A stretch of DNA of 64,000 bases from Sipunculus nudus (Eukaryota; Annelida; Sipuncula; Golfingiida; Sipunculidae): NCBI GenBank assembly GCA_026874595.1, contig CM049307.1, positions 8,765,579 to 8,829,578 on the forward strand, written 5' to 3'. Positions within the stretch are counted from its first letter, which is position 1. Every line of letters starts with the position of its first letter. The notes below the pieces were generated by a model. It had not been told where the DNA came from. It saw only the letters and a program-made list of their open reading frames with translations, and ran no database searches. Positions 49,638 through 58,530 of this stretch are shown one piece after another. A program made the translations under genes and the position numbers.

Positions 49638-50590
49638 CTCTGGAGAAAAACAACACTAAAAATTCACAACTGTCTGTTTCACGGGATGCGACCCGATCAT
49701 CAGGTGAATATGGTTAGAATATTTATATATATATATATATATATGACTGTAAAATAAATACAGAATTGCATTACTTTTTATCATGAAAACCTGATTACAT
49801 AACACTGTATTATGCTTGTGTGCAGCCTAATATACAGAATGTTTGATTCTGACATTTATCTTTACAGGCCTAACTGTACTTCACACATGCAGGAAATCTG
49901 ATGACTTGTTGGTAATTTTAATCTTGCAGATAGAATAAAATATTTTTTAATCATTTTTTGGGGGGATTGTTAAATAGGTACTTATTTTCTCTTTTTTTAT
50001 TTTGTCTTTCATAAACACTCCTATATCCCATTAATAGCAATATTTTAATGGAAGTCTACATTTATAACTTATATAAACTTATATAAATATAAATGAAATA
50101 CTAAAATGAAATCTACATTCAACTTAACAAATCAAATTTAAACAAATAAGTGCTTGTGGATTAATCAGAGGCTTATCAAAAGTTATTTTTTATCTTGGGA
50201 CAAAGAGGCATTTTACAAGTTCACTTTTCATTTATTTTGTAAGACAATAATTAAAAGTCAGTAATATTAATAGTAAAGCTAAAGGCTTTGAATACGGACT
50301 GCATGTTCAACATTTTGGTACGCTACAGCAGTATTTATTAAAAATAATTCAAGTTTCAACTCTGCAAATAGTATATCACCATTCTGAGGGTTGATTGTAA
50401 TAATCCCACGTTCAGTGGTTGCGATGACACTGTTAATATATAGTGTTATGGTTGGATGCTCACGCCTACCTCACCTTTGACATGACGAGCTGAAGGCGGC
50501 CGTGACCTCACGTGACCCCGTCAGGACAGCCCGTCCTGGCCCGCTGGACCGCCAAACACTGGCAGCGTTTCTAACGATTTTTGCAAACAT
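32872..50590 (-). CDS. MTHFD2: Mitochondrial bifunctional methylenetetrahydrofolate dehydrogenase/cyclohydrolase, six exons, complete
   Basis: Joined exons 50590-50475, 49378-49194, 48715-48440, 44596-44489, 36229-36011 and 33044-32872 give 1077 bases: 358 residues plus stop, close to human MTHFD2 (350). The enzyme oxidises 5,10-methylene-THF to methenyl-THF and hydrolyses it to 10-formyl-THF in the mitochondrial one-carbon pathway. Residues 1-39 form a targeting peptide (Lys4, Arg7, Arg14, Arg20, Arg28, one acidic residue). Tyr89-V-K-N-Lys93 is the YxxxK catalytic motif, Gln137 lies in VQLPVP, Asp160 in KDVDGF, the nucleotide-binding GRSKNVG is 205-211, and the PGGVGPMT signature is 314-321. 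Every splice phase agrees (2, then 1 four times). NAD preference is expected from the MTHFD2 family but not shown here. No frameshift or lost key residue. The long introns are full of repeats. Confidence 0.96.
33026..33262 (-). repeat. 45-bp tandem array repeating the exon 6 splice acceptor
   Basis: Units start at 33026 (containing the true exon start), 33071, 33116, 33161 and 33206, with a partial unit at 33249. Each 45-bp unit holds the polypyrimidine stretch (TATGTTTTGTAATTACAG on the minus strand) and the next codons GTGTATCTGAGGTGGCCAG. As 45 is a multiple of 3 the frame stays open; one unit encodes [15 protein letters not shown]. The unit at 33071 has lost the AG (ACTG for ACAG); the others keep it. 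Confidence 0.97.
33283..34264. mobile_element. Putative 0.98-kb inverted-repeat element in MTHFD2 intron 5
   Basis: CAAGGAGTTTACAGG at 33292-33306 is exactly complementary to CCTGTAAACTCCTTG at 34241-34255, and the match continues imperfectly outward through TTTAATC-type sequence (about 19 of 24). The interior is more CpG- and GC-rich than the rest of the intron (for example 34060-34140). No transposase was seen. It could also be an intron foldback without mobility. Confidence 0.5.
35310..35432. repeat. Cluster of small inverted repeats (AAAACTGGATTAAACCAG type)
   Basis: Several alternating copies of GGATTAAAC, CCAGATAAAAC and their complements occur within 120 bases, directly before the second 45-bp-type array. 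They resemble the outer part of the 33283-34264 inverted ends. Confidence 0.6.
35434..35718 (-). repeat. Second, decayed array of the exon 6 acceptor unit
   Basis: About six copies of the GTGGCCACCTCAGATACACCTGTAATTAC-type unit (plus-strand view), interrupted here in description: GGCCACCTCAGATACACC then TGTAATTACAAAAC, progressively diverged to 35718. Same orientation as the array at 33026-33262, 2.4 kb nearer exon 5. Spacing is irregular through small indels. Confidence 0.9.
36011..36229 (-). CDS. MTHFD2: MTHFD2 exon 5: Rossmann domain, second half
   Basis: Acceptor TTCATTAG|CTGATGCC; residues 230-301, with [33 protein letters not shown] and [10 protein letters not shown]. The donor GAAG|GTAAAC is strong and precedes the end of the open frame, which runs on for a dozen codons. 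219 bases, phase 1 at both sides. Confidence 0.95.
36230..37358 (-). other. MTHFD2 intron 4, part without recognised elements
   Basis: AT-rich intron sequence. Nothing recognised. Confidence 0.6.
37359..38482 (+). mobile_element. Diverged family S-like element (copy C) in MTHFD2 intron 4
   Basis: Left end ACTAGGGACCCAGGGGTCTT then GACACTCAGCTGAC. The core is built of repeated GTGACCTTGACCTTT blocks about 150-240 bases apart. The right end has a GGACAGATGGACAGATAG tract and GGGCATCAGCTTGTGA. The right boundary is uncertain. Confidence 0.55.
38587..39450 (+). mobile_element. Element J, abutting the next element
   Basis: The left end CCTTCAGGCCTAATGCAAAC then CTGTG, and the right end CACAGGTTCGCTAAAAA, share GC(A/G)AACCTGTG in inverted orientation. 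A tract of GACGGCAGACGGCAGAGGG precedes the right end, the same design as family S. A left-end copy occurs at 47391 (AGGCTTACAGGCCTAATGCG). Confidence 0.6.
39451..43461 (+). mobile_element. Family S element, enlarged copy D, in MTHFD2 intron 4
   Basis: The left end ACAAGAGACCCATGGGTCAC starts exactly where element J stops. The right end is the AGCTCAGATGACTTATAG/TCAGCTGAGCT hairpin plus AAAA at 43461. The block CATGCTGTGAAAATTAAATC, GCCATGGCCAAAGTTGGGC and TAGTGACC recurs around 41140, 42110 and 42800. The interior has therefore been duplicated, which explains 4.0 kb against the usual 1.9 kb. GGACGGACAGACAGACGG precedes the right hairpin. Confidence 0.7.
40800..40925 (+). repeat. GA-rich microsatellite
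   Basis: An interrupted (GA)n/(GAAA)n purine tract of about 125 bases. It produces spurious RE/ER-rich and SL-rich frames on the two strands. Confidence 0.95.
43462..43829 (+). repeat. Single 340-bp-type monomer with family S right end
   Basis: Starts ACAGGTGGTGCCACTAC immediately after copy D, carries a 12-base G run (43586-43597), and ends GTCAGCTGAGCTAAAAATC. It matches one monomer of the 26610-28310 array. Confidence 0.7.
44489..44596 (-). CDS. MTHFD2: MTHFD2 exon 4: dinucleotide-binding segment
   Basis: Acceptor TTGGTAG|GTATTGAG, donor GCAG|GTAGGT. Encodes [20 protein letters not shown] followed by [12 protein letters not shown]. The GRSKNVG turn at 205-211 binds the nucleotide. 108 bases, phase 1 at both sides. 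Too short to show as a long frame. Confidence 0.94.
46037..46206 (+). promoter_or_regulatory. Promoter-like cluster inside the intron 3 element
   Basis: Within 170 bases lie ATTGG (46037), CCAAT (46071), an E2F-like TTTTGGCGGGAAAA (46124-46137), an ATG at 46137-46139 opening [19 protein letters not shown], and a CACC|GTGAGT splice donor at about 46200. The donor is inside a hairpin, CTCACGGTG/CACCGTGAG (46187-46205). The arrangement looks like a small promoter plus first exon, but no downstream exon is known. Confidence 0.3.
46588..47150 (+). mobile_element. Family F fragment
   Basis: The start ACTAGAATATCAGCAAAAGC matches the element at 31271. Shared blocks include CTGTGACCTTG, CATCTTCGAACTTGACC and GGAGATATCC. 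The right end is lost. Confidence 0.6.
48440..48715 (-). CDS. MTHFD2: MTHFD2 exon 3: catalytic core
   Basis: Acceptor TTCCAG|GTATTTC. Encodes residues 101-192, including [11 protein letters not shown] (Gln137) and [15 protein letters not shown] (Asp160). The donor ACAG|GTTTGA is weak. Reading on into the intron adds LINSENFV and a stop. Length 276 (a multiple of three), phase 1 at both sides. Confidence 0.96.
49194..49378 (-). CDS. MTHFD2: MTHFD2 exon 2: start of the folate-binding domain
   Basis: Acceptor TTTTTTCAG|GCATAAAG; residues 40-100 from [20 protein letters not shown] to [10 protein letters not shown]. It carries [19 protein letters not shown] with Tyr89 and catalytic Lys93. The donor ACAG|GTCACT is off consensus after GT, but the phase and the alignment across the junction (..TFTG-ISSET..) are exact. 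Confidence 0.95.
49436..49457. repeat. Poly-C run, 22 bases, in MTHFD2 intron 1
   Basis: The longest single-base G/C run in the window, 58 bases upstream of the exon 2 acceptor. Confidence 0.98.
49569..49636. repeat. (AT)n microsatellite in MTHFD2 intron 1
   Basis: About 34 AT dinucleotides. A shorter run follows at 49724-49744. Confidence 0.98.
50475..50590 (-). CDS. MTHFD2: MTHFD2 exon 1: start and mitochondrial targeting peptide
   Basis: The ATG at 50590 opens [20 protein letters not shown], then [18 protein letters not shown] and a split Arg codon, to the donor CAAAG|GTGAGG at 50475/50474. The sequence is basic, Ser/Ala-rich and nearly free of acidic residues, as expected of a presequence. 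The exon is missed by simple frame listing because it is short. It is GC-rich relative to the flanks. Confidence 0.93.
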
Positions 50591-50975
50591 TTCCCAGAAA
50601 ATAAAATGACAGTCTTAAATAATAATGTAGGAAACGTAGCTGAACCTGCGTTACCGCTGTCTGTCTACAAGAATTACAGAACGTTGCTGAGATTGCAGCT
50701 GGCAGCCCGGCTCAGCTCAGCGTGTGCCGTTATCTGAACGACAGGCGTACTTATTACAGCTGTTTAGCGAGGTCGGATCGGGAGTGGAAATTACCACTGT
50801 CACAAGTTCGCGTGTCCCCTGTCGTCTTGATCTGATCACATTAAAATATCCCTCTCACGCTGACAATTATGTTTGATCGTTCCGGCACATATATCTTTAA
50901 TCAGATAAAGTACGTGCAACTCAAACAAATCGCTAATGTAAACACGGCGAGGAGGCTCCCGATCTGCCCGACGAA
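50591..50975 (-). promoter_or_regulatory. Probable MTHFD2 promoter and 5' UTR
   Basis: GC- and CpG-richer than the surrounding sequence, directly upstream of the exon 1 ATG. No TATA box was placed. Position and composition are the only evidence. Confidence 0.35.
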
Positions 50976-51165
50976 CTCGTGGTGACCTGAACCCTTGAAC
51001 TCATTTCTAGGTCAAACAGTACTCTTAAAATATAACAAAAATTATGTGTCTTTAAAACTGCATGGTGACATACATACTAGTTATCATTACCAACTCCGGC
51101 CTATTTGGTAGGGATTAAGCCATTCATTCCATGTAAAGGATCAAGTTCATGAATATGTCACTTTC

Positions 51166-51264
51166 CTAATAACAATAACAATAACAATAACAATAATAAA
51201 GCACTGTGCATCACAATTGGATTTTTAACTTTAAATATACAATTATAATAGTAATAATTCACAG

Positions 51265-51296
<32 letters not shown>

Positions 51297-51330
51297 AATT
51301 ATTATTAATAACAATAATAATAATTACATG
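51166..51330. repeat. AACAAT / AAT microsatellites
   Basis: A (AACAAT)n-like tract near 51170-51198 and an (AAT)n/(ATT)n tract at about 51265-51330 that is partly self-complementary. Confidence 0.95.
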
Positions 51331-51840
51331 ATTATCATCATCATCCAAGCAAAAAGAAAAATGTACTAAATGTAATTTTAATTTGGAAATTTTTGGCTCC
51401 AACTTAATATCATTCAGCAGGTATAAAATGTCGGATGCATTTGGTATAATTGAATATATGTGTGTGTATGTATGTTGCTGTTCTAATTACACATATAATA
51501 TAATTACTAACATATACTCTCATATAACATAAAATTTAACTAAAGGTACAATTATGCATCCGACCGTACCATGTCTCATGTAGGCACCTACACGCGTAGG
51601 CCTAACTTGTAAATTAACAAATAAAAGACCAATATCATTTGACAATTTTTCTTTTATTTTAATAACATGTTTCAGGAAACAAAATTGCACTACGCACATA
51701 CTGTCTATATGGTCTATAGCTGAACTGATCAACTATTTGTAGAGTGAAAACTATACTCTTATTAAATAAATAATAAATCATATTTCTCGATGAAAGGGAA
51801 CAAAGTGAGAGCGTAATATGGCCTATTATTTCATAAGAGT

Positions 51841-51985
51841 CAGGGGCGGATCCAGGATTTAGGAAAAGGAGGGGTCAACCCCAGGAAGACTAATGACAAA
51901 ACTTTTAAAAGGTCCCCAGGATCTGAAAAGCAGTGGCGAATCCAAAAATTCTAGAACAGGGTTGGGGGGGGGGGGGGGGGGTTGT
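51841..51985 (+). repeat. Family M fragment with an 18-base G run
   Basis: CAGGGGCGGATCCAGGATTT then GGGGTCAACCCCAGGAAG, ACTAATGACAAAAC and GGTCCCCAGGATCTGAAAAG, followed by G18 at 51964-51981. Matches the copies at 6490 and 17345. Confidence 0.7.
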
Positions 51986-52317
51986 TATGGGTATAATTAC
52001 AACTAAGTTCTTAGATTTAAAATTTTTGTTGTATAAATTTATATAATTTCGCAATATATTTCCCCTTAATGGAAAATGTTAATAAAATATAGAGCCATGT
52101 GTTTATTTAAGTTAATTATACTAACATTGGGAAGGTATAGGAAGAGGTGAAAATATTATAAAATATGCAGTGGGAAGAGAACATTTTGAGGCACCTTTTA
52201 CAAAGATTATGAGAATTTTTTGTTCCTCAACTACTACCCTTATACATTTTTGTGCATAATGTATTCAATATTAGGGGTTGCATGCAATTGGGTTAATGTT
52301 TGGTTGGCAAAACTATG

Positions 52318-52806
52318 CCTATTCTTTCACACTATCTGTTCAGTTTTGCTTTATTCAAAAGATTCCCAACAAAACCATCCTAACACAAGGTCTCAGTACC
52401 TCGCACACGGCTGTTTAACACCTTGTTATGGCTCTGCGTGTTAGTAAACACGGTCCGCGTGTGTCTGTATACAATAATGGGTCATGTGACCGGAGGTCCG
52501 AATATGTACCTCAACACGTGATGTAAAGCCAGCGGGAACATGTTTTAAATTTTTATCGCCAAGTCAATCGAGGCATCTCCCGATTGACACGTTTTATGGC
52601 TCCGCCATGCACACGGCCCCACGCGCTGTGTTTATGTTGACACCTGTGATCACACCCGATACAGTGTTTTTAACACTTGTTTACAGAATTAAGCAAACGG
52701 TTTCAAGGCAATATTTTGGCAGGTATACAGATTTGTTTAAAAAGGGAAGAAGCTACTTTGGTGTTATTTCAACTTAAATGCTTTAAAGGTGATTGGGCCC
52801 CTTTAA
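52318..52806 (+). repeat. Left arm of a ~490-bp inverted repeat
   Basis: From CCTATTCTTTCACACTATC to GATTGGGCCCCTTTAA, this arm is an inverted, diverged copy of 53408-53890. Exact shared words include AACACCTTGTTATGGCT, TTTATGTTGACACCTGTGAT and AAGCAAACGGTTTCAAGGCA. It is CpG-richer than its flanks. No coding frame is conserved between the arms. Confidence 0.9.
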
Positions 52807-53289
52807 TATTTATATTTCTTCAAAATGATGAGATGACGTGGAAATTCTAAACATTAGTTTGTTTCATTTTAATGTCAATGGTGAAAATGCACATTTACGT
52901 TTATAACGTCATAACGTCGTTATAACGTCGTTTATAATGTCATATCTTTAATGTAGTTCTCACGGTAAACTAATTGATATGTTTAAGTCTTATGTCAAAC
53001 TTGGCAAACAAGACTCCGACCTGCTGACAGCAGAGTACAATAGCGTGAGTTAGTGGATCGGAGCTGGGTGTGGGGGGGGGGGGGGTGTAAGTTCCCACCA
53101 TAGTGTAATAACGGGAAGACTCCCTCTCTCAGTATTAATAATATGTGTTATATTTAGATGCTATCATGAAAGAGTAAATCACACAGCTGTCATTAATAAA
53201 ATATCCTCAACTTGTGAATTGGAAAGTAATAAAGATAGTAATCTATTTGTCAGGGAATAAAATGAAATCTGAAAAAAGAGAAATTAGTA

Positions 53290-53990
53290 ACGAATAAATG
53301 GGAAAAGATCTCGAAAAAATGAGAAGTTAGAGCTCAACGGGGGGGGGGGGGAGGGGGAGGCACTGAAAAGGATGCGGGTCCAGGCTGCAAATATTGGTCT
53401 GAAACCCTTAAAGGGGCCAAGCAATCACCTGTAAAGCATGTCGGATTAACACTAAAAATAGCCTCTTCCCTTTAAAATAAATTTGTACCTGCCAGAGATT
53501 GCCTTGAAACCGTTTGCTTACTCCTGTAAAAGGCTGTGACAACAGTGGACCGGGCGCGATCACAGGTGTCAACATAAACAGCGCGTGACGCCGCGTGTAT
53601 CGCGGAGTCATAACACGTGTCACTTAGGAGTTGCTCTAACTGACTTGGCCCAAAAATGGAATACATGTTCCAGCTGGCGGAAACAACGCGTGTTGCGAGT
53701 CACAAACGGACCTCCCGTCATGCGGCCTTTTTATGGTAAACGTACACACGTAGACTGTGCTTATCATCACGCAAAGCCATAACAAGGTGTTAAAAACCCG
53801 TGTGCAAGGTACTGAGACTGTGTGCTGGGATGGTTTTGGTGGGAAACTGTTGTATTTAGCAAAACTAACCTGATAGTGTGAAAGAATAGGCATAATATTG
53901 CTCCTGATTATGTCCTTTTACAGTTGCTGCGGCTGAAAAAGGGGAAGGTCCGGACCCCCCCCCCCCCCCTCCGGATTCGCTTCATTAAGT
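53290..53990 (+). repeat. Family M element split by the right arm of the inverted repeat
   Basis: The left part has G13 at 53339-53351 and CTGAAACCCTT. The right part resumes at CAGTTGCTGCGGCTGAAAAAGG with C15 at 53955-53969 and TCCGGATTCGCT. In the 17345-17570 copy these two parts are adjacent. The arm sequence therefore sits inside the element. Confidence 0.55.
53408..53890 (-). repeat. Right arm of the ~490-bp inverted repeat
   Basis: Complement of 52318-52806 with substitutions and small indels; the spacer between arms is about 600 bp. By eye about three quarters of positions agree; an alignment is needed for a figure. Confidence 0.9.
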
Positions 53991-54397
53991 TAAAAAACAA
54001 TGGTTTTTTTTTCAACAACATCAATAATTAAAAACAGAAACAAAGAACTCGATATATAAAGATAATGGCAATAGTGCCGTCTCCGCTCTATTTTCTCTAT
54101 ATCATCTACAATACCGCAAAGCAATGGTTTTCTCAAATTGTTTGCCAGTTCATAGAGCCAAACGATAACAAGTCACATAAGGTCACAAGCGCTTCCTCCC
54201 ACTTGTCAGCACTTTTTTAAATTAATTCATCTATTTGTCCCTACTTTGGCGAAGCAAAAAAAAAGAGAGAGTTGCAAAATAAGGCTTAATCCTGCTATCA
54301 CCCAAGCGAACAACGCAGTTTACTGCATACTTTAAAGACACCTCTATTGCAGGCACCTCGGTGTGATTATAATTGTTTGCCAAAACACACCTCCGTG

Positions 54398-54716
54398 ATG
54401 GCCTCTGCCAGCCAGCCAGAAGTCCCGGTCCTACCTCAACCCCCACCATCATCCACTGATGCATCGTACGTCAATGTCCACACCGCCACGGTCGTCCAGG
54501 GGGAGGGGGAGGACGATTGGCCCGCTCCTGTCCTCGCCCAGTCCGAGGAGGTGACCAATGTTGACCAGCCACCGGACTCTGCATCCACCTCCTCCCCAAG
54601 CAAGGATGAGCCCTCCTCTCCCTCAGCAGCCGTGGACGCCGCCACCAGGGCCAAAAGTCTGCTGTCATCCATACTGGACCGGTCCAAACCAAAAACAGTT
54701 AAAAAGAACAGACCAC
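54398..54716 (+). CDS. First coding exon of an unrecognised plus-strand gene
   Basis: The ATG at 54398 (GTGATGG context) opens 106 codons plus one base: MASASQPEVPVLPQPPPSST and on, ending ..RAKSLLSSILDRSKPKTVKK-NRP at a near-perfect donor C|GTGAGT. The exon is about 58% GC in an AT-rich setting, with protein-like codon use. The N-terminal half is Pro/Ser/Asp/Glu-rich and probably disordered. Residues about 85-106 switch to a basic, potentially helical segment (AATRAKSLLSSILDRSKPK). There is no signal peptide or membrane segment. I do not recognise the family. An alternative is that the exon starts at an acceptor CTATTGCAG (about 54351), with the true start on an upstream exon. The intron after it is at least several kb. 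Confidence 0.7.
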
Positions 54717-55357
54717 GTGAGTCTTATGCAGCAATACTGTAGCCACGCAATACACATCTGTAGGTCAATGAAACATCAGTGCTAATCATTGATGGCTGAT
54801 ACTCAGTTGCTACAGTTCCAAACCCCTTTTCTCTCCCTATAACCCTGTTAACGTCATATATAATCATGTTATATTTGGCACACAGTTAAAAAGAGTAATT
54901 TAAGCCTACTTATTTTACACAAAATACCCATAAATCATAATATACCATCCAGAACAAACTACCAAAAACCACAGGCGCTTGAATCCCTATTTTAGTTTAT
55001 ATTGGCTTAAATAGTGTTCAGTTTACCTTAACAACAATCCCCTACTGTTTAATGAGCTGTAAACCATGATATATCGCTTGCCGGTACTTGTTTATTTAAT
55101 AAATACACAAGGCCGGCATCCAAGTCTGGGGTAAAATGGTAAAATGCACCAAAGCTTCTGTTTTCTGGCAAAGCAACAGAACACCAAAGGATGGTGATTA
55201 ACATATAGCAAAGTAATATTTTGCCTTGTTGGACGGGAGCACTAGTAATGAATCAGAATATGAAATGAAACTGGACAAACAATGGGTCTGTTATATTGGC
55301 TAATTACAATGTATTATTAATGGATAAACAGACATGTTAATCTTAAAGCTGTTTTCA

Positions 55358-55441
<84 letters not shown>

Positions 55442-57034
55442 TGTAGTTGTCTTCTTATCACCAGTGACTTCAAATGTGCAATATTAGAGGTTGCGGAAAG
55501 TGAGCAAAATTGACACCAAGAGGTTATGAATGCTCAACGCGTTGGTATAAGTGATTATTTCAGAAACCACCAATAGGTGGCAATGGTTGTGAGTGGTATA
55601 TTAGAAATAATGATCACATTGACCATAAATTGGAAATGGGACAGGAAATCAATATAGGTTTGATTCTTGGACCATTATTTGGAAGATTATTTTACTTTGT
55701 TTCTTGACTTTTGTAATGTCAACAAAATCCACTTGGTGTCGCTCACCAATGCATGGGCTCCAGTTGGTCGACCCAGTTGTTAGATCCTTACTTCGAAGAT
55801 TTGTACTTTCTTGTCAGAGGCAGTCTGAGGCACACCTTCTGCCAGTCATTTGGAACGGAGTCTCTTTTTATGGTTGACCTCTACTTTATAGCGACACAGT
55901 GATATCCATTTATTTTGGTTTAAATATAGAGACTGTTAACAAGATTATTTCCATTTGCTAAAAACATGAACCTTTGATTTCACATCATAGGGGCAGTACT
56001 GGCATGCATCATTTCACCTGTCATCTTATCAGTGAGTGACATAGCGTGCTCTCATCAGCTGCATTCTCAATAAACAACTGATTACACCAACATTTAGTCA
56101 CAGACTGGGTCCTTACACCTACTCTGACATTCGAGAGTCAGTTTTGCAGGGCTTATCTTATGATAAGATAATATATATTGTCTTAAGAAAATCTAGATCT
56201 TTATATATTCTATAGACCTAAAGTTGCTGCCTGTAAAGAAAAACAATAACTTTTGGATTCTCGTCAACAGAAACTTTTTTTTTGGATAAGAAATGTAATC
56301 TTATAGCCACACAGAAATGTTTTCTCTTTTATATTGAGGTGTTTTTTTTGGTACTTGTAGGACCATGTTTATGTTTTTTTGTTAATGAAACTTTAATCTC
56401 TGTGATCACTGTAATCCTCACTCAGTAATTATGACAAGCTCCTAGTAATTGAGGGTAAGAACGAAGTAAATGAAAATCTGACCTGCTATAAACTATTCTG
56501 ATGGTGACCACCTGGGGAAACATGGCTAACTTGGTAAATCATGTGACCACAGCCTGAATTGGTGTTACTGTAATCTACAACTAGTCCTCACATGTTCCAA
56601 GTCATAAATATGTGCAGCTTTTGGTCAGGAGAGCTGAGTTTTAATACCCTTGATTTCTTTATGAGCTAATGTTTTAAAGAATTAATAAAAAATGACAAAT
56701 CAAGTATAAATCAACTTTGTATGCTATGGATCATATAAATTACTGATTGTGTTACAAGCTATTATTCTTCATGTGGCTATAATGATTTCTACTGGTCAGT
56801 TAATTTGCAGGGATCAACTTTTCCCAAAAGTTATCTATCTCTGTCAGGTCAGTATCATAAATGATATAGGCCAGGTGAAGATGTAATACATGATTGATTA
56901 ATTGTTCATACATTTTACTGTTAATCTTTTTTTAAGGTTCTTTTTGATGGAGGTAACAGGCTCCATTTAACTATTCTCTCTAATATATTTCTTAATTTAT
57001 ATATTCACATCTGCTGCGATCCATTTTGGTATGA
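54717..57034 (+). other. Intron sequence of the unrecognised gene
   Basis: AT-rich. Contains the (AT)n tract at 55359-55439. No further exon is recognised. Confidence 0.45.
55359..55439. repeat. (AT)n microsatellite
   Basis: About 80 bases of AT dinucleotides with a short T interruption near 55398. Confidence 0.98.
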
Positions 57035-57361
57035 CACTGCATGACAGGAAGGTAGCACTCGCTACCTGTCTTATTATTTTTAGTAACCTGGTGTCAACCA
57101 GGCCCAGTGTCTTGCACATCTGCAGGTCCTGGGTTTGTAATCATCCCCATTGCTGGGTCATAACGCTGAGGAACCCCACAAAGATGCACTCCTTTGTGAG
57201 TGATTTAGGGCTGTGGGGCACAGCCTTCCCTTCAAGCCTGCAGAGTGCTGACCCTTGGTGGGGGACGATCATAAAAATCTCACTGCCTCAGCTGAGATTT
57301 GAACTCAAGGTCTCCCAGCTTTAATTCCTATGCTCTACCCCTCAGCCACAGAAGCCGGCTG
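57035..57361 (-). mobile_element. tRNA-derived SINE
   Basis: On the minus strand the A box TGGCTGAGGGGTAGAG (57348-57333) is followed by the B box GAGTTCAAATC (57306-57296) and a body of about 250 bases with ATTACAAACCCAGGACCTGC and CACTGGGCCTGGTTGACACC. Spacing and order fit a polymerase III internal promoter. The plus-strand frame at 57031-57324 is an artefact of this SINE. Confidence 0.75.
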
Positions 57362-58530
57362 TTAATCTAATGCAGAATAGCAACAAGTTTAAAGACTGTC
57401 AGGGGAAGACACTAAAAAAAGGCTTCTGGCATTTTGCAGTTAGTTCACAAAGTGTCACTTTCCGTTGTAAAATTTCAATATTATTACTCTGTTTTCAGTA
57501 AAATTTTATACTAAATGTCTGATTTAAAGTGTCGGAAATACTTATTAATGATAAGGGCACCCGTACAAGATTATGCAGCTGTGTGCACAAAATGATTTTA
57601 AGGTGAACAAAGGCAATAAAACATCTCAGCTACCAAAGTGTACAATCAATTCTACACAGAGAAGCCAGAAATAAGTTATAAAGTCCATACCTGGCCACAA
57701 ATGTAACCCCAAATAATAACCATTAAAAAAAAGAAAAGCTGTAATATTTATGAGCTCTTATGTTTATTAATTGGCCACCAGGTGGTCAGTGTTTAAGGTC
57801 AAGCAAATGTATTCCAAATCTGATTGTATTATCATATAACACAATTGCCTATGGAAAATTATTGATATAGATTTTATATAAAGTGAGCCCAATTCCTAGA
57901 GGAAAAACATGTTTTATAAATATTTTTCCACCAAAAAAATGAGGTTGTGTGATTTGTTCAAAAACTATTGGTACATCTATGCGCACTGTCAACTCGACAC
58001 ACACTAGGAAATCCCCTGTGCCTAAAAATACTAGATCTCATCAAAAGCTTACTATTTCTGACACTGTCAGTCCCAAATTTTAGAGAAGAATAAAAACATG
58101 TATTGCTGTTTTAAGTAGATTCTTAATTTTGTCTGTGACATCACACTGCACCTACCAGTCACATCAGGGACCAGTCTCTGCACTGGATGAAATCAACCCT
58201 GCATGTAACAAACCAACGTGCTGTTACGTTTACATATATGAGAATTGAAATGTGGATCAAACTTATGTATATTCAGAAGTTTGCTTATTGTATCTTTTAC
58301 TGTATGTGTTGTTATTCATTGAACCTAAGCTAGCTAAATCTTATATTGATGGTTCCATTTAGTAGTGTAGTTGAAAAAATTTTGATATCTGACATAAAAG
58401 ATCATGTTTCATGGACTGTCTCCCATGGTAAAAACTAACCAGGCTTGCATCTAAATTTATGGATTCTTGTATAAAGCTTTTTAAGCCAGGTAATATATAC
58501 TGATTAATCGTTTCTTTGACACATTTAATT
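57362..58530. other. Unassigned AT-rich intron sequence
   Basis: No exon or repeat recognised. Confidence 0.4.

Noticed and set aside
49408-49656. Frame encoding a long IYIY run and a Gly run
   Set aside because: Translation of (AT)n and poly-C microsatellites in MTHFD2 intron 1.
54436-54692. Minus-strand and +1 frames over the GC-rich exon
   Set aside because: Shadows of the plus-strand exon at 54398-54716, which has the better start context and the GTGAGT donor.
57031-57324. 97-codon plus-strand frame
   Set aside because: Antisense of a tRNA-derived SINE with clear A and B boxes.
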